DNA from: Mycobacterium gordonae
GTDB lineage: Bacteria > Actinomycetota > Actinomycetes > Mycobacteriales > Mycobacteriaceae
DNA length: 64,000 nt
Reading direction: 5' to 3'
Assembly: GCF_017086405.1 (NCBI RefSeq)
Contig: NZ_CP070973.1
Span: 1,922,001 to 1,986,000, forward strand
Shown piece by piece: positions 1-9,960 of the stretch. The position numbers and the translations under genes were made by a program. Every line of letters starts with the position of its first letter. Positions within the stretch are counted from its first letter, which is position 1. The notes beneath the pieces are model-generated. The model saw only the letters and a program-made list of their open reading frames with translations, searched no databases and had not been told where the DNA came from.

Positions 1-1422
1 GACCATGATCACGGCGCCGGGCGTGCTCAGCAGGTCGGCGATCTCGCCGGTGGCCAGGCCGTCTAACGCCGCGGGCTCGCCGCCGGGTGCGGTCTGCAGC
101 AACCGGCCGGACATCTTGTCCAATGCGCGGGTGGCGAACGGGGCGATCGCATACACGGGAACGTGGTTCTTGCGGGCGGCTTTGCGCAGCCGTAGGAACA
201 CGATCGGCGATTCCTCTTCCGGCTCCAATCCGACCAGTAGCACCACCGGCGCCGACTCCAGGTCGGCGTAGCTGACGCTCACCGGACGGCCGGCGATGCG
301 CGCCGCCAGGAAGTCGGCCTCCTCCGCCGACTGTGGGCGGGCACGGAAGTCGATATCGTTGGTGTGCAACACGATTCGCGCGAATTTGGCGTAGGCGTAG
401 GCGTCTTCCCAGGTGGCCCTGCCGCCGACCAGCACGCCGGTGCGGCCGCGGGCCGCCTCTAGGCCCTGAGTCGCCGCCACGATCGCGTGCGCCCAGGACG
501 CCGGCGCCAGTTCGCCGTTGGCATCGCGGATCAGGGGAGTGGTGAGCACGTCCGGCTGGGTGGCGTAGGTGAAGGCCCACCGGCCCTTGTCGCAGTTCCA
601 CTCCTCGTTGACTTCCGGGTCGTCGCCGGCCAGGCGGCGCGTCACCTTGCCGCGGCGGTGGTCGGTGCGCTGGGAGCATCCGGACGCACAGTGCTCGCAG
701 ACGCTGGGGCTGGACACCAGGTCGAATGGGCGGGCCCGGAACCGGTACGACATGCCGGTGAGCGCGCCGACCGGGCACACCTGCACGGTGTTGCCGGAGA
801 AGTAGGAGTCGAACGGTTCGTTGGCGTAGATGCCGACCTGCTGCAGCGCGCCGCGTTCCTGCATGTCGATGAACGGGTCACCGGCGATCTGGTTGGAGAA
901 CCGGGTGCAGCGAGCGCACAGGATGCAGCGTTCGCGGTCGAGCAGCACCTGCGAAGAGATGTTGATCGGTTTGGCGAAGGTGCGCTTGACGTCGGTGTAG
1001 CGAGATTCCGCGCGGCCGTTGGACATAGCCTGGTTCTGCAGCGGGCACTCACCACCCTTGTCGCACATGGGGCAGTCCAGCGGGTGGTTGATCAGCAGCA
1101 GTTCCATCACACCGTGCTGGGCCTTGTCGGCCGCCGGTGACGTGAGTTGGGTGCGCACCACCATGTCGTCGGTGCAGACGATGGTGCACGACGCCATCGG
1201 TTTGCGCTGGCCCTCGACCTCGACCATGCACTGCCGGCACGCGCCGACTGGGTCGAGCAGCGGGTGGTCACAGAACCGGGGGATCTGGATGCCCATCAGC
1301 TCGGCCGCGCGTATGACCAAAGTTCCTTTGGGAACGCTGATCTCGGTGCCGTCGATGGTCAGCGTCACCATGTCCGGCGGCTTGACCTCGTCGCCGGTAT
1401 CCGTCTTGGCCGCACTTGTCAT
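1..1422 (-). CDS. nuoG: NADH-quinone oxidoreductase subunit G, 3' part missing
   Basis: This is the large iron-sulfur subunit of complex I, which carries electrons from NuoF toward the membrane arm. The ATG start is at 1422 and 474 codons are visible before the window edge, so the C-terminal part is absent. The N-terminal 2Fe-2S ferredoxin domain shows Cys51, Cys62, Cys65 and Cys79. It is followed by [13 protein letters not shown] and [10 protein letters not shown] cluster motifs and a CEHCASGCS motif, then the start of the molybdopterin-oxidoreductase-like domain. It lies 7 bp after nuoF and is the last nuo gene visible in an operon transcribed from nuoA. Identification is secure. Confidence 0.97.
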   Translation of the reverse strand, partial: MTSAAKTDTGDEVKPPDMVTLTIDGTEISVPKGTLVIRAAELMGIQIPRFCDHPLLDPVGACRQCMVEVEGQRKPMASCTIVCTDDMVVRTQLTSPAADKAQHGVMELLLINHPLDCPMCDKGGECPLQNQAMSNGRAESRYTDVKRTFAKPINISSQVLLDRERCILCARCTRFSNQIAGDPFIDMQERGALQQVGIYANEPFDSYFSGNTVQVCPVGALTGMSYRFRARPFDLVSSPSVCEHCASGCSQRTDHRRGKVTRRLAGDDPEVNEEWNCDKGRWAFTYATQPDVLTTPLIRDANGELAPASWAHAIVAATQGLEAARGRTGVLVGGRATWEDAYAYAKFARIVLHTNDIDFRARPQSAEEADFLAARIAGRPVSVSYADLESAPVVLLVGLEPEEESPIVFLRLRKAARKNHVPVYAIAPFATRALDKMSGRLLQTAPGGEPAALDGLATGEIADLLSTPGAVIMV

Positions 1423-1429
1423 TGCAGCG

Positions 1430-2749
1430 TCAGGCCTTTCCGTTCAACTTCGTCAGCATGGAATCTTTGGGGTCGAACGGGCAGCCGCCGGTCTCGACGT
1501 GGGCGATGTATTCGTCGCGGAAGTGCTGAATCGACGACATGACCGGGCTGGCGGCACCATCTCCCAACGCGCAGAACGACTTTCCGAGGATCGCGTCGGA
1601 GATGTCGAGCAGCTTGTCGAGGTCTTCGCGGGTGCCCTGGCCGTTCTCCAGGCGGGCGTAGATCTTGTCCAGCCAGAAAGTGCCCTCGCGGCACGGCGTG
1701 CACTTGCCACAGGACTCGTGCTTGTAGAACTCGGTCCAGCGGCGTACCGCCCGCACCACGCAGGTGGTTTCGTCGAAAATCTCCAAAGCCTTGGTGCCTA
1801 GCATCGAGCCGACGGCGCCGACGCCCTCGTAGTCCAGCGGAACGTCGAGGTGCTCGTCGGTGAGCAGCGGAGTCGACGAGCCGCCCGGCGTCCAGAACTT
1901 CAGCCGGTGCCCGGCCCGGACACCGCCGGCATAGTCGAGCAACTCGCGCAGCGTGATGCCCAGCGGCGCCTCATACTGACCCGGGCGGGTGACGTGACCG
2001 GACAGCGAATACAGCGTGAAGCCAGGCGATTTCTCACTGCCCATCGACCGGAACCAGTCGACGCCGTTAAGGACGATGGACGGGACGCTGGCGATGGTTT
2101 CGACGTTGTTGATCACCGTGGGGCAGCCGTAGAGACCGGCGACCGCGGGGAACGGCGGCCGCAGCCGGGGCTGGCCGCGGCGGCCTTCCAGCGAGTCCAG
2201 CAGCGCGGTCTCCTCACCGCAGATGTAGGCGCCCGCACCGGCGTGCACCACCAGCTCCAGGTCATAGCCCGAGCCGCCGATGTCGCGGCCCAGATAGCCG
2301 GCGGCGTACGCCTCGGCCACCGCGTTCTGCAGCCGGCGCAGCACCGGCACCACTTCACCGCGCACGTAGATGAACGCGTGGCTGGCCCGGATCGCGTAGG
2401 CGGCGATGATGACGCCTTCCACCAGCACGTGCGGGGTTGCCAGCATCAGCGGAATGTCTTTGCAGGTACCGGGTTCGGACTCGTCGGCGTTGACCACCAG
2501 GTAGTGCGGCTTGGACGCCGGCCCCTTGTCGCCCTGCGGGATGAACGACCACTTGGTCCCGGTCGAGAAGCCGGCACCGCCACGGCCCCGCAACCCGGAG
2601 TCTTTGACGGTCGCGATGACGTCGTCAGGGTTCATGGCCAGGGCCTTCTTCATGGCCTGGTAGCCGTCATTGCGCTCGTAGGTCGCCAGCGACCACGACT
2701 CGGGGTCATCCCAGAAGCGGCTGATGACCGGGGTCAAAGGTGTTGTCAT
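1430..2749 (-). CDS. nuoF: NADH-quinone oxidoreductase subunit F
   Basis: This is the NADH-oxidising subunit of complex I, binding NADH, FMN and one 4Fe-4S cluster in the peripheral arm. The 439-residue product has the FMN/NADH loop [10 protein letters not shown] at about residues 52-61, the glycine-rich [14 protein letters not shown] segment in the middle, and the cluster motif [12 protein letters not shown] near residue 350. All are standard for NuoF and the length is normal. The start codon overlaps the nuoE stop (ATGA), indicating translational coupling. Nothing is odd about it. Confidence 0.98.
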   Translation of the reverse strand: MTTPLTPVISRFWDDPESWSLATYERNDGYQAMKKALAMNPDDVIATVKDSGLRGRGGAGFSTGTKWSFIPQGDKGPASKPHYLVVNADESEPGTCKDIPLMLATPHVLVEGVIIAAYAIRASHAFIYVRGEVVPVLRRLQNAVAEAYAAGYLGRDIGGSGYDLELVVHAGAGAYICGEETALLDSLEGRRGQPRLRPPFPAVAGLYGCPTVINNVETIASVPSIVLNGVDWFRSMGSEKSPGFTLYSLSGHVTRPGQYEAPLGITLRELLDYAGGVRAGHRLKFWTPGGSSTPLLTDEHLDVPLDYEGVGAVGSMLGTKALEIFDETTCVVRAVRRWTEFYKHESCGKCTPCREGTFWLDKIYARLENGQGTREDLDKLLDISDAILGKSFCALGDGAASPVMSSIQHFRDEYIAHVETGGCPFDPKDSMLTKLNGKA

Positions 2750-3507
2750 GCTTGACCTTCCGGACCAGGGGGAGCCTGCATGTCGTTCTCCTTGGCCACC
2801 CGCAGACCGGCCAGGGTGGCCGCACCGGGGCCGCCCTGACCCTCGTCGGGACGCTCATCGCGCAGACCGGCCAGGATGCGGGATGTCTCGCGGAACTTGC
2901 ACAGCGGCGCACCGCGGGTGGGTTCTGCCGGCTTGCCGGCGCGCAGCGAGTCGACGAGTTCGCGGGCGGAGTCGATGGTCTGGTTGTCGTAGAACTCCCA
3001 GTTGACCATCACCACGGGCGCGTAGTCGCAGGCCGCGTTGCACTCGATGTGCTGCAGCGTGACGGCGCCGTCGTCGGTGGTCTCGTCATTGCCGACACCG
3101 AGATGGCTTTTGAGGTCGTCGAATATCGCGTCGCCGCCCATTACCGCGCACAGTGTGTTGGTGCAGACGCCGACCAGGTAGTCACCGGTGGGGCCGCGCC
3201 GATACATGGTGTAGAAGCTGGCCACCGCCGACACCTCGGCGCCGGTCAGATCCAGCTGCTGAGCGCAGAACTCCATACCGGCCGGGGTGATGTAGGAGTC
3301 CTCGCCCTGTACCAGGTGCAAAAGCGGTAGCAGCGCCGACCGCTTGTTGGGGTACTTGGCGATGATCTCCTTGGCCTCCACCTCCAGCCGGGCCCGCACC
3401 TCGCTCGGGTACGACTCGGGCGCACCCTCCACCACGAACTGGCCGGGTTCTTGCGGCGGCGGGCCCAGGCGCAGGAAAACCCGCTCGCCGCTGCCTGATT
3501 CGCTCAT
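2746..3507 (-). CDS. nuoE: NADH-quinone oxidoreductase subunit E
   Basis: This is the 24-kDa-type subunit of complex I with a thioredoxin-like 2Fe-2S domain that works with NuoF. The product is 253 residues. Cluster cysteines are visible in the segments [11 protein letters not shown] and [12 protein letters not shown] chose the ATG at 3507, which overlaps the nuoD stop by four bases. The reading frame stays open further upstream, but that extension lies inside nuoD and is not coding. The C-terminal tail after the cluster domain is the usual actinobacterial extension. Confidence 0.97.
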   Translation of the reverse strand: MSESGSGERVFLRLGPPPQEPGQFVVEGAPESYPSEVRARLEVEAKEIIAKYPNKRSALLPLLHLVQGEDSYITPAGMEFCAQQLDLTGAEVSAVASFYTMYRRGPTGDYLVGVCTNTLCAVMGGDAIFDDLKSHLGVGNDETTDDGAVTLQHIECNAACDYAPVVMVNWEFYDNQTIDSARELVDSLRAGKPAEPTRGAPLCKFRETSRILAGLRDERPDEGQGGPGAATLAGLRVAKENDMQAPPGPEGQA

Positions 3508-4805
3508 CGGTCCACTCCGCCCATGACCGGGTCGATGCTGGCGACCGCGGTGATCAGGTCGGCCACCATGCCGCCTTCGCACATCGCCGCCACCGACTGC
3601 AGATTGGTGAACGACGGATCGCGATAGTGCACCCGGTAGGGGCGGGTGCCGCCGTCGCTGACCATGTGCACGCCGAGTTCGCCGCGCGGTGACTCCACCG
3701 CGACGTAGACCTGGCCGGCAGGGACCCTGATGCCCTCGGTGACCAGCTTGAAGTGGTGGATCAGTGCTTCCATGGAACTGCCCATGATCTTGGCGATGTG
3801 CTCCGGTGAATTACCCATGCCGTCGGGGCCCACGGAAAGGTCGGCTGGCCAGGCGATCTTGCGGTCTTCGACCATCGTCGGGCCGGGCTTGAGCTTGTCC
3901 AGGCACTGCTCGGCGATCTTGATCGACTCCCACATCTCGTTGACGCGAATCATGTAGCGCCCGTAGGCATCACACGTGTCCGCGGTGATCACGTCGAAGT
4001 CGTAGTTCTCGTATCCGCAATAAGGTTCGCTCTTGCGTAGATCATGCGGCAATCCGGTGGAGCGCAGGATCGGACCGGTGATGCCCAGTGCCATGCACCC
4101 GGTCAGGTCCAGATATCCGACGTCCTCGGTGCGGGCCTTCCAGATCGCGTTCTCGTTGAGCAGTTCGCCCATCTGGCGCAACGGAACCCGCAGTTCCTTC
4201 AGGGCCGCCGCGATGTCGTCGACCCCGTTCGGCGGCAGGTCCTGTGCCAGGCCGCCGGGCCGGATATAGGCACTGTTCATCCGCAGCCCGGTGATCTTCT
4301 CGAAAAGGGTGAGCACGATCTCGCGCGCCCGGAAGCCGACGAACATCGGCGTCATCGCACCCAGTTCCATTCCCCCGGTGGCCAAGGCGACCAGGTGCGA
4401 GGAGATGCGGTTGAGTTCCATCATCATCACCCGGATGACGTTGACCCGCTCCGGGATCTCGTCGGTGATGCCGAGCAGCTTCTCCACGCCCAGGCAGTAC
4501 GCGGTCTCGTTGAAAAATGGTGCCAGGTAATCCATTCGGGTGACGAAGGTGACGCCCTGGGTCCAGTACCGGTATTCGAGGTTCTTCTCGATCCCGGTAT
4601 GGAGGTAGCCGATCCCGCAGCGCGCCTCGGTGACCGTCTCGCCCTCGATCTCGAGGATCAGCCGCAGCACACCGTGAGTGGACGGGTGCTGAGGTCCCAT
4701 GTTGACGACGATGCGTTCGCCCGGGTCGGCCTTGCGGGCGGCGTCGACCACCTTGTCCCAGTCCTGGCCGCCGGCGACGACGAGTGTCTCAGCTGGTGCG
4801 CTCAT
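3504..4805 (-). CDS. nuoD: NADH-quinone oxidoreductase subunit D
   Basis: This is the 49-kDa-type subunit of complex I that forms the quinone site together with NuoB. The 433-residue product contains the family signature [13 protein letters not shown] near residue 40, [10 protein letters not shown], and a C-terminal MGGVDR ending (the final Arg is typical). Length and motifs match NuoD/NDUFS2. The start is an ATG overlapping the nuoC stop by one base, and the gene ends in a four-base overlap with nuoE. Confidence 0.98.
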   Translation of the reverse strand: MSAPAETLVVAGGQDWDKVVDAARKADPGERIVVNMGPQHPSTHGVLRLILEIEGETVTEARCGIGYLHTGIEKNLEYRYWTQGVTFVTRMDYLAPFFNETAYCLGVEKLLGITDEIPERVNVIRVMMMELNRISSHLVALATGGMELGAMTPMFVGFRAREIVLTLFEKITGLRMNSAYIRPGGLAQDLPPNGVDDIAAALKELRVPLRQMGELLNENAIWKARTEDVGYLDLTGCMALGITGPILRSTGLPHDLRKSEPYCGYENYDFDVITADTCDAYGRYMIRVNEMWESIKIAEQCLDKLKPGPTMVEDRKIAWPADLSVGPDGMGNSPEHIAKIMGSSMEALIHHFKLVTEGIRVPAGQVYVAVESPRGELGVHMVSDGGTRPYRVHYRDPSFTNLQSVAAMCEGGMVADLITAVASIDPVMGGVDR

Positions 4806-5533
4806 CAGTTATAACCCCTGCGCTCGTCGGGCGGCGGTATCTGCGCGCCCTTGTACTCCACCGGGATGCCGCCCAGCGGATAGTCCTTGCGTTGCGGGTG
4901 CCCGTGCCAGTCGTCGGGCATCTCGATCCGGGTCAGCGACGGGTGGCCGTCGAAGATGATCCCGAAGAAGTCGTAGGTCTCGCGCTCATGCCAGTCATTG
5001 GTGGGGTACACCCCGAACAGCGACGGAATGTGCGGATCACTGTCGGGCGCAACGGCTTCCAGCCGCACCCGGCGATTGTGCGTGATCGACTTCAACGGGT
5101 ACACGGCGTGCAGTTCGCGGCCGGTCTCGTCCGGGTAGTGCACGCCGCTGACGCCCAGGCACAGCTCGAAACGCAGTTCCGGCTCGTCGCGCAACCGCTG
5201 GGCGACCTGCGGCAGCAGATCCCGGCGCACGTAGAGCGTCAGCTCGTCGCGGAAGACCACGACCTTCTCGATCGCCTCGTTGAAGTCGAGGCCCTCGCGG
5301 TTGAGCGCCTCGGCCAGGCGGTCGGCGATGTCGTCGAAGTAGCTGCCGTAGGGCCGGGGGCTTTCGCCGGGTAACGCGATCTCGCGCACCAGTCGTCCGT
5401 AGCCCGAGGTGTCACCGGTGCCGCGCACGCCGAACATGCCGCGGCGGACGTTGATCACCTCTTGGCCTTCCGGTGGGACTTCGGAGCCTGCGGCCAGGGC
5501 TGCGCCTTGCGGGTCCTTCTCCGGTGAGCTCAT
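4805..5533 (-). CDS. nuoC: NADH-quinone oxidoreductase subunit C
   Basis: This is the 30-kDa-type subunit of the complex I peripheral arm. The 242-residue product carries the Complex1_30kDa domain with the characteristic [14 protein letters not shown] and [18 protein letters not shown] segments near the C-terminus. The ATG at 5533 overlaps the nuoB stop. A longer open frame upstream lies within nuoB and was rejected. The N-terminal stretch of about 40 residues is low in conserved features, as in other mycobacterial NuoC proteins. Confidence 0.97.
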   Translation of the reverse strand: MSSPEKDPQGAALAAGSEVPPEGQEVINVRRGMFGVRGTGDTSGYGRLVREIALPGESPRPYGSYFDDIADRLAEALNREGLDFNEAIEKVVVFRDELTLYVRRDLLPQVAQRLRDEPELRFELCLGVSGVHYPDETGRELHAVYPLKSITHNRRVRLEAVAPDSDPHIPSLFGVYPTNDWHERETYDFFGIIFDGHPSLTRIEMPDDWHGHPQRKDYPLGGIPVEYKGAQIPPPDERRGYN

Positions 5534-6084
5534 CGGAGCAGTCCGCGCATCTCGATCGTCGGGCGGGCCGCCATGGCCGCCTCTTCGGCCTCGGCGATCG
5601 CCTTCTCCCGGTTGACGCCCAGCGGCATCTCCTGAATCTTCTCGTGCAGCTTGAGGATTGCGTACAACAGCATCTCCGGCCGGGGCGGGCAGCCGGGCAG
5701 GTAGATGTCCACCGGCACCACGTGGTCGACGCCCTGGACCACCGCGTAATTGTTGAACATTCCCCCGGACGATGCGCACACGCCCATCGCCAGAACCCAT
5801 TTCGGCTCGGCCATCTGGTCGTAGATCTGCCGCAGCACCGGGGCCATCTTCTGGCTGACCCGACCGGCGACGATCATCAGGTCCGCCTGTCGCGGCGTCG
5901 CGGAGAACCGCTCCATGCCGAATCGGGCGATATCGAACCTCGGCCCCGCCGTCGCCATCATCTCGATGGCGCAGCAGGCCAACCCGAACGTCGCCGGCCA
6001 CAGTGAGTTCTTGCGGACGTAACCCGCAACCTTCTCAACCGTGGACAGCAGGATCCCGCCGGGTAACTGTTCTTCCAGTCCCAC
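5530..6084 (-). CDS. nuoB: NADH-quinone oxidoreductase subunit B
   Basis: This is the PSST-type subunit that holds the terminal 4Fe-4S cluster N2 and passes electrons to quinone. The 184-residue product starts with GTG and shows the cluster motif [12 protein letters not shown] near residue 35, followed by GVCASSGG and LPGCPPRPE. The length is normal. It follows nuoA by 12 bp and overlaps nuoC by four bases. Confidence 0.98.
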   Translation of the reverse strand: MGLEEQLPGGILLSTVEKVAGYVRKNSLWPATFGLACCAIEMMATAGPRFDIARFGMERFSATPRQADLMIVAGRVSQKMAPVLRQIYDQMAEPKWVLAMGVCASSGGMFNNYAVVQGVDHVVPVDIYLPGCPPRPEMLLYAILKLHEKIQEMPLGVNREKAIAEAEEAAMAARPTIEMRGLLR

Positions 6085-6096
6085 GTCCTACCTACC

Positions 6097-6474
6097 TCAA
6101 TCCCACGTCAGGCCGCCGCGGCGCCACACATAGGCGTAGGCCACGAAGACCGTGAGCATGAATATGACCATCTCGACGAGCGCGAAAGTTCCCAGCGAAT
6201 CGAAGCTAACCGCCCACGGATAGAGGAACACAATTTCAATATCGAAAACGATGAACAACATTGCGGTCAGGTAATACTTGATCGGGAAGCGCTGCCCGCT
6301 CGTTGCATGTGGTCCGCTGAACCCGGTTTCGGTGGGCTCGATCCCACATTCGTAGGCCTCGAGCTTCGACCGGTTGTATCGGGTCGGGCCGGTGATGCTG
6401 GCCAGGAATACCGAACCGATGGCGAAGGCCGCGGCGATGCCCGCCATCACCAAGATGGGTATGTAGACGTTCAC
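6097..6474 (-). CDS. nuoA: NADH-quinone oxidoreductase subunit A
   Basis: This is a small membrane subunit of complex I. The 125-residue product has three hydrophobic helices and the family motif YECGIEP near residue 40, then RFPIKYYLTAMLFIVFDIE. I chose GTG 6474 (MNVYIPILV) because this start matches the remembered M. tuberculosis NuoA and places a membrane helix directly after it. The frame is open further upstream, but that extension is not NuoA-like. The nuo operon promoter should lie in 6475-6640. Confidence 0.95.
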   Translation of the reverse strand: MNVYIPILVMAGIAAAFAIGSVFLASITGPTRYNRSKLEAYECGIEPTETGFSGPHATSGQRFPIKYYLTAMLFIVFDIEIVFLYPWAVSFDSLGTFALVEMVIFMLTVFVAYAYVWRRGGLTWD

Positions 6475-6640
6475 TTGCTCCACGTTTCCGTCGTTTGGGC
6501 TGTCGACAGCGGTCACGCGGCGACCAGATGTGACGAAACCGGACTGGGGTACCCCGACATGACCTTGAGCACAGCCTAGCCAGGAACGGCTTGGTGGTCG
6601 CGCGCACCCTGCAGATGCGTGAAAATGCCAGGTCACTTCT

Positions 6641-6772
6641 GTGCACCGAGCTAGATTCCGCCTGCCCCGCCACTGCCCGCAGTGCCACCGCTGCCTCGTG
6701 GCCGCCGATCTGACCAACTTCGACCACTGCCGGCTTTGCCATCGCCCGCCCGCACCACCGGTCGGCTTTTGA
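6641..6772 (+). CDS. possible zinc-ribbon micro-protein
   Basis: This is a 43-codon open frame starting with GTG at 6641, divergent from nuoA and 200 bp before the PPE gene. It encodes a short basic protein with four spaced cysteines: CPQC at residues 12-15 (plus Cys18) and CRLC at 30-33, with several histidines between. This is a plausible treble-clef or zinc-ribbon arrangement. The ribosome binding site is weak and I do not recognise a named family. It could be chance coding in a GC-rich region. The rest of the 6475-6972 interval shows no other gene, and a 14-bp palindrome (6671-6684) lies within this frame. Confidence 0.35.
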   Translation: MHRARFRLPRHCPQCHRCLVAADLTNFDHCRLCHRPPAPPVGF

Positions 6773-6972
6773 TCCGCCAGGACGCAGCACTGAACCTCCG
6801 CCTCGGTGTAGGCGGCAGTGGTCGAGGACTACCCGGTCCGGGAAAAATACGATGGATCTGCGCGACGGCCAGACGCGGCGGAGCGCTTGTTGTTACTGTT
6901 GGGCTGGGCCGCTACTGACTTTTGCGAGGTCAGCGCCACGATGATAATGGCCGATCTGGGAGGACGGGGTCT

Positions 6973-8259
6973 GTGAGCTTCTTTACACTGCCGCCAGAGA
7001 TCAACTCGTTGCGGATGTTCCTCGGTGCCGGAAGTGCGCCGATGTTGCAGGCGGCGGCGGCCTGGGACGGGCTGGCGGCCGAGCTGGGTACCGCCGCGCA
7101 GTCGTTCGGGTCGGTGATTTCAAACCTGGCCGGACAGGCGTGGCAGGGCCCCGCCGCGGCGGCGATGGCAGCCGCAGCGGCGCCCTACGCCGGTTGGCTG
7201 GCCGCGGCGGCGGCGCAGTCTCAGGGCGCGGCCGGGCAGGCGCTGGCGGTGGTCAGTGCATTCGAGGCGGCCCAGGCGGCCACCATCCACCCCGGTGCGG
7301 TGGACGCCAACCGCAACGCATTCGTGCAGCTGGTGATGACGAATCTGTTCGGCCAGAATGCACCGGCGATCGCGCTCGCCGAGAGTATCTACGAGGAGAT
7401 GTGGGCCGCCGACGTGACGGCCATGGCCGGCTACTACTCCGGCGCGGCAGCGGCTGCGGCGCAGGTGGTGCCCTGGTCATCGGTGCTGCAGAGCTTCCCC
7501 GCCCTGGCCGGCGGAATCGCCGGCGGCTTGAGCGGCCTGGCCGGCGGGGCGACCGGGGCCGGTAGTGGAGCAGCCGGCGGCGGTGCTGTGAGCACCGCCG
7601 GAGGTGCCCCGCCCCCGACAACCGGTAGCGAAGCCGCTGCCGCCGCCGGTGGCGGGGGCGGCGGCGGTATGGCCGGTGCCGACCCCGGACTCGCGCCGGC
7701 GGGTTACACCGGCGGCGACGCGGGCGCCTACACCGGTGGCACCGCGGCGGGCACCGATGTCGGCAGCGCGGCCGCCACCAGCGCCAACACTGGCGTGGCC
7801 AGCCCGGGCGTCGGTGGCTTCGGGATGATGCCCATGCCGATGCCCATGGGCGGAACCACCCGGAGCGCCGGTCTGCTCGGCGACGGCCCGTCAATGCCGG
7901 TGCCGGCCAAGGCCGAGGAAAAGGACGAAGAGGCGGTCGCAACCGAGGAAGCAGCCGAGGAAGCCACTCAGGATGCCGAGGTCACTGCCGAGGCTCCGGA
8001 AGCCGAACTGCCTGCCATGAGCGTGTTGCCGACCGCGGCCCCCGGCATTGCGGCCGCGGCAGCCCCGGGCGCAGCGAAGCAGGCTTCGAAGACAGCGGGT
8101 GCGTCGCGGATTCCGTCATCGGGGTTCCGTGCGTCGGACGCCGCCGCAGAGGAAGCCGAAGAGGCGGTCGCCACGCTACGTCCCAAGATTGCCCCGGGCG
8201 AGTTCCGTCCCAGGGCCGAGGAAGAAGAAGAAGCGAAGATCCAGATCCCGGGCGGTTAA
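6973..8259 (+). CDS. PPE family protein (PPE52 position)
   Basis: This is a PPE protein, a class secreted by ESX type VII systems to the cell surface, usually as a PE/PPE pair. Residues 1-180 are the helical PPE domain beginning [15 protein letters not shown], with the [10 protein letters not shown] hinge typical of the family. After that comes a Gly/Ala-rich linker with a [11 protein letters not shown] patch. The tail is strongly acidic (residues about 320-428, many EE pairs ending EEEEEAK). No SVP motif or long pentapeptide repeat array is seen. The start is GTG 6973 after a GGGAGG ribosome site. It occupies the place of PPE52 beside nuoA. The 3' end overlaps the convergent receiver gene by four bases. 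Confidence 0.93.
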   Translation: MSFFTLPPEINSLRMFLGAGSAPMLQAAAAWDGLAAELGTAAQSFGSVISNLAGQAWQGPAAAAMAAAAAPYAGWLAAAAAQSQGAAGQALAVVSAFEAAQAATIHPGAVDANRNAFVQLVMTNLFGQNAPAIALAESIYEEMWAADVTAMAGYYSGAAAAAAQVVPWSSVLQSFPALAGGIAGGLSGLAGGATGAGSGAAGGGAVSTAGGAPPPTTGSEAAAAAGGGGGGGMAGADPGLAPAGYTGGDAGAYTGGTAAGTDVGSAAATSANTGVASPGVGGFGMMPMPMPMGGTTRSAGLLGDGPSMPVPAKAEEKDEEAVATEEAAEEATQDAEVTAEAPEAELPAMSVLPTAAPGIAAAAAPGAAKQASKTAGASRIPSSGFRASDAAAEEAEEAVATLRPKIAPGEFRPRAEEEEEAKIQIPGG

Positions 8260-8654
8260 TGCGCTGGGGCGCGCAACAGGCTCAGCGCCGTGCGGCCCAG
8301 CACGATGGGGTCGAGCGGGTGAGGCACTGCCGCCTCCGCTTGTGACCAACTGGCCAGCCAGGCATCATCTGGACGTCCGGTCAGCACCAGAATCGGTGGG
8401 CAGGAAGACAGCTCATCCTTGAGCTGCTTGGCAATTCCCATGCCCCCGGTCGGCGCCGCCTCTCCGTCGAGGATGGCCAGGTCGATACCGCCCTCGTCCA
8501 TCGTGTGGATCACCATCGGGCCGGTGGCGACCTCGACATAGCTCAATTCCGGCAGGTCCGGGTGCAGCCGCTTCCCCAAGGCCTGCTTCACCTGTTCGCG
8601 GGTGTGGACGTTGTCGCTGTAGACGAGGATGCGCAGCGGGTTGGAGTCAGGCAC
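8256..8654 (-). CDS. atypical response-regulator receiver protein (Rv3143-like)
   Basis: This is a stand-alone receiver-domain protein of 132 residues with no output domain. The fold is recognisable from LRILVYSDN at the N-terminus, the phospho-acceptor candidate Asp63 in AILDGEA, and the Thr92 region VLTGRPDD. The acidic pair is reduced to one Asp, and the conserved Lys-Pro near residue 112 is His-Pro. Normal phosphotransfer chemistry is therefore doubtful. It lies 15 bp after the YceI gene and may be the last gene of that operon. It closely resembles the protein encoded at this place in M. tuberculosis. Partner and target are unknown. Confidence 0.85.
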   Translation of the reverse strand: MPDSNPLRILVYSDNVHTREQVKQALGKRLHPDLPELSYVEVATGPMVIHTMDEGGIDLAILDGEAAPTGGMGIAKQLKDELSSCPPILVLTGRPDDAWLASWSQAEAAVPHPLDPIVLGRTALSLLRAPAH

Positions 8655-8669
8655 GGTCCAGATGTTAAT

Positions 8670-9212
8670 TCACGCGCTCGGAGGCGACTGCACGAAGACG
8701 GCGTCAGAAGATACCGTCACCTCGGTGGACATCACGCCGAGTTTGTTCCAGCCCAGGTCGAAGCGGGATCGGTCGATCTGCGTCTGCCCCGAAATTCGTA
8801 TCGAACCGTCGTCGAGTTCGGTGATCGTCACTGGCAGCGGCACCGGTTCGGTGATGCCCTTGATGGTGAAGTGGGTGTGCAGGTCGGCTGCCTTTCCGGT
8901 GGCCGGGTGCAGGGCGTTGACCACGACGGTGATCCGGCCGAAACGTTCGGCGTCGAAGAAGTCAGGCGACCGCAGGTGCTTGTCGCGCCGCGCGATCCCG
9001 GTGTCCAGCGAGGCGACGTCAATGTCGATCCGCCCCGATACCGAACCCGTCTCGGACAGCCGGCCCTCGCCGCTGAACCCGGTGAACGCGCCTTTGACGG
9101 GCATCAGGCCCCACATATTTCGGATCTTGAAGGTGATCGAGGAGCGGTCGGGTACCAGAGCCCAGGTCCCGACCGCTTCCGAGTCGCTGAGCAGCGTTTC
9201 CAGCGTGGTCAT
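8670..9212 (-). CDS. YceI family protein
   Basis: This 180-residue protein has the YceI beta-barrel pattern: WALVPDRSSITFKIRN at the start, a central SGRIDIDVASLDTG and a later FTIKGITEPVPLPVT. YceI proteins are lipocalin-like and bind long isoprenoid or lipid molecules. There is no signal peptide, so this copy is probably cytosolic. It starts four bases inside the end of the preceding NTF2-like gene, so it belongs to the catabolic operon, where it might hold a hydrophobic intermediate. That role is inference. Confidence 0.88.
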   Translation of the reverse strand: MTTLETLLSDSEAVGTWALVPDRSSITFKIRNMWGLMPVKGAFTGFSGEGRLSETGSVSGRIDIDVASLDTGIARRDKHLRSPDFFDAERFGRITVVVNALHPATGKAADLHTHFTIKGITEPVPLPVTITELDDGSIRISGQTQIDRSRFDLGWNKLGVMSTEVTVSSDAVFVQSPPSA

Positions 9213-9619
9213 CGTGGATCCCGCCTAATCGTGTCGGAGGAAAGTAGGGGAGCGAGGTCGGCGGGGTTGAAGTACTCGTCAATGTGATCGATAAGACCTT
9301 CTGTGTCCAACTTGATCACGATGCAAACCCGCATGGCGATCCCCTGACCGCCGTGGCCCGTCGCATGCAGCACGTGCTGCTGGACGAATCCGTCCTCGAA
9401 TACCCGGCGGTCCAGGATTTCGTAGCCGCGGGTGGCGGTTTCCGAAATGAACCAGTCGATGACGCGCAGTGCACGTGGCTTGTCATCGCAAGTGGTGGGG
9501 TCGCGGCGACCGTCGGTGCGCCAGACTGCGATCGCGGGACTCCACATCCGTTCGACCGTCGCCCGGTCACCGCTTTCGATAGCCGAGAACAGCTGGTCGG
9601 CCAGCTCGGTGATGGTCAT
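9209..9619 (-). CDS. NTF2/SnoaL-like protein
   Basis: This is a 136-residue protein with an N-terminal helix ELADQLFSAIESGD, the aromatic-rich WSPAIAVWRTDG, and a C-terminal sheet ending in GLIDHIDEYFNP. The pattern fits the nuclear transport factor 2 / SnoaL / ketosteroid-isomerase-like fold. Members are isomerases, hydratases or ligand-binding proteins, and the substrate cannot be read from sequence. It overlaps both neighbours by four bases, so it is translated as part of the operon. Confidence 0.82.
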   Translation of the reverse strand: MTITELADQLFSAIESGDRATVERMWSPAIAVWRTDGRRDPTTCDDKPRALRVIDWFISETATRGYEILDRRVFEDGFVQQHVLHATGHGGQGIAMRVCIVIKLDTEGLIDHIDEYFNPADLAPLLSSDTIRRDPR

Positions 9620-9960
9620 GAATGAGGCTCCTTGTCGTAACCGGGGTGGGCGGCGGCGAGCCGGTGACGCACCAGTGTGCGCAGGCAGACGACGACGTCG
9701 TCGTCCCGGCCTTCCAGTTCGCCGGCCCGGATGGCGGCGGCCAGCGCTGCCTCGTCGGGAAACCCCAGGTCTGTCAGCGCAGCGCGTACCTCGGGTTCGC
9801 CTGGGTTCTGCAGTTCGCGCTCGACCATGCGCAGTGCGTTGGCAGCCACCCGGGCGTGAAAGTTGACCTGACCGCTGGTGGCGTCGCGTACGTCGGTCTC
9901 CAGGAACTCGGCGACGGCGGCGACGAGCTCGGCCGCGGTCGGCCGGCCGTGCAGGTTCAC
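9616..9960 (-). CDS. DUF6285 protein, LvaB-like kinase partner
   Basis: This is a small 114-residue helical protein starting at GTG 9960 (MNLHGRPTAAELVAAVAEFL). It contains the conserved-looking segment NFHARVAANALRMVERE. Small DUF6285 proteins are typically encoded next to APH-like kinases. In Pseudomonas putida the comparable protein LvaB is needed with the kinase LvaA to phosphorylate 4-hydroxyvaleryl-CoA. Here it directly follows such a kinase with a GTGA overlap. A role as kinase partner is inferred from this context, as no catalytic motif is visible in the protein itself. Confidence 0.8.
   Translation of the reverse strand: MNLHGRPTAAELVAAVAEFLETDVRDATSGQVNFHARVAANALRMVERELQNPGEPEVRAALTDLGFPDEAALAAAIRAGELEGRDDDVVVCLRTLVRHRLAAAHPGYDKEPHS

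Noticed and set aside
1850-2755. 301-codon plus-strand frame opposite nuoF
   Set aside because: Antisense shadow of nuoF with no recognisable protein family.
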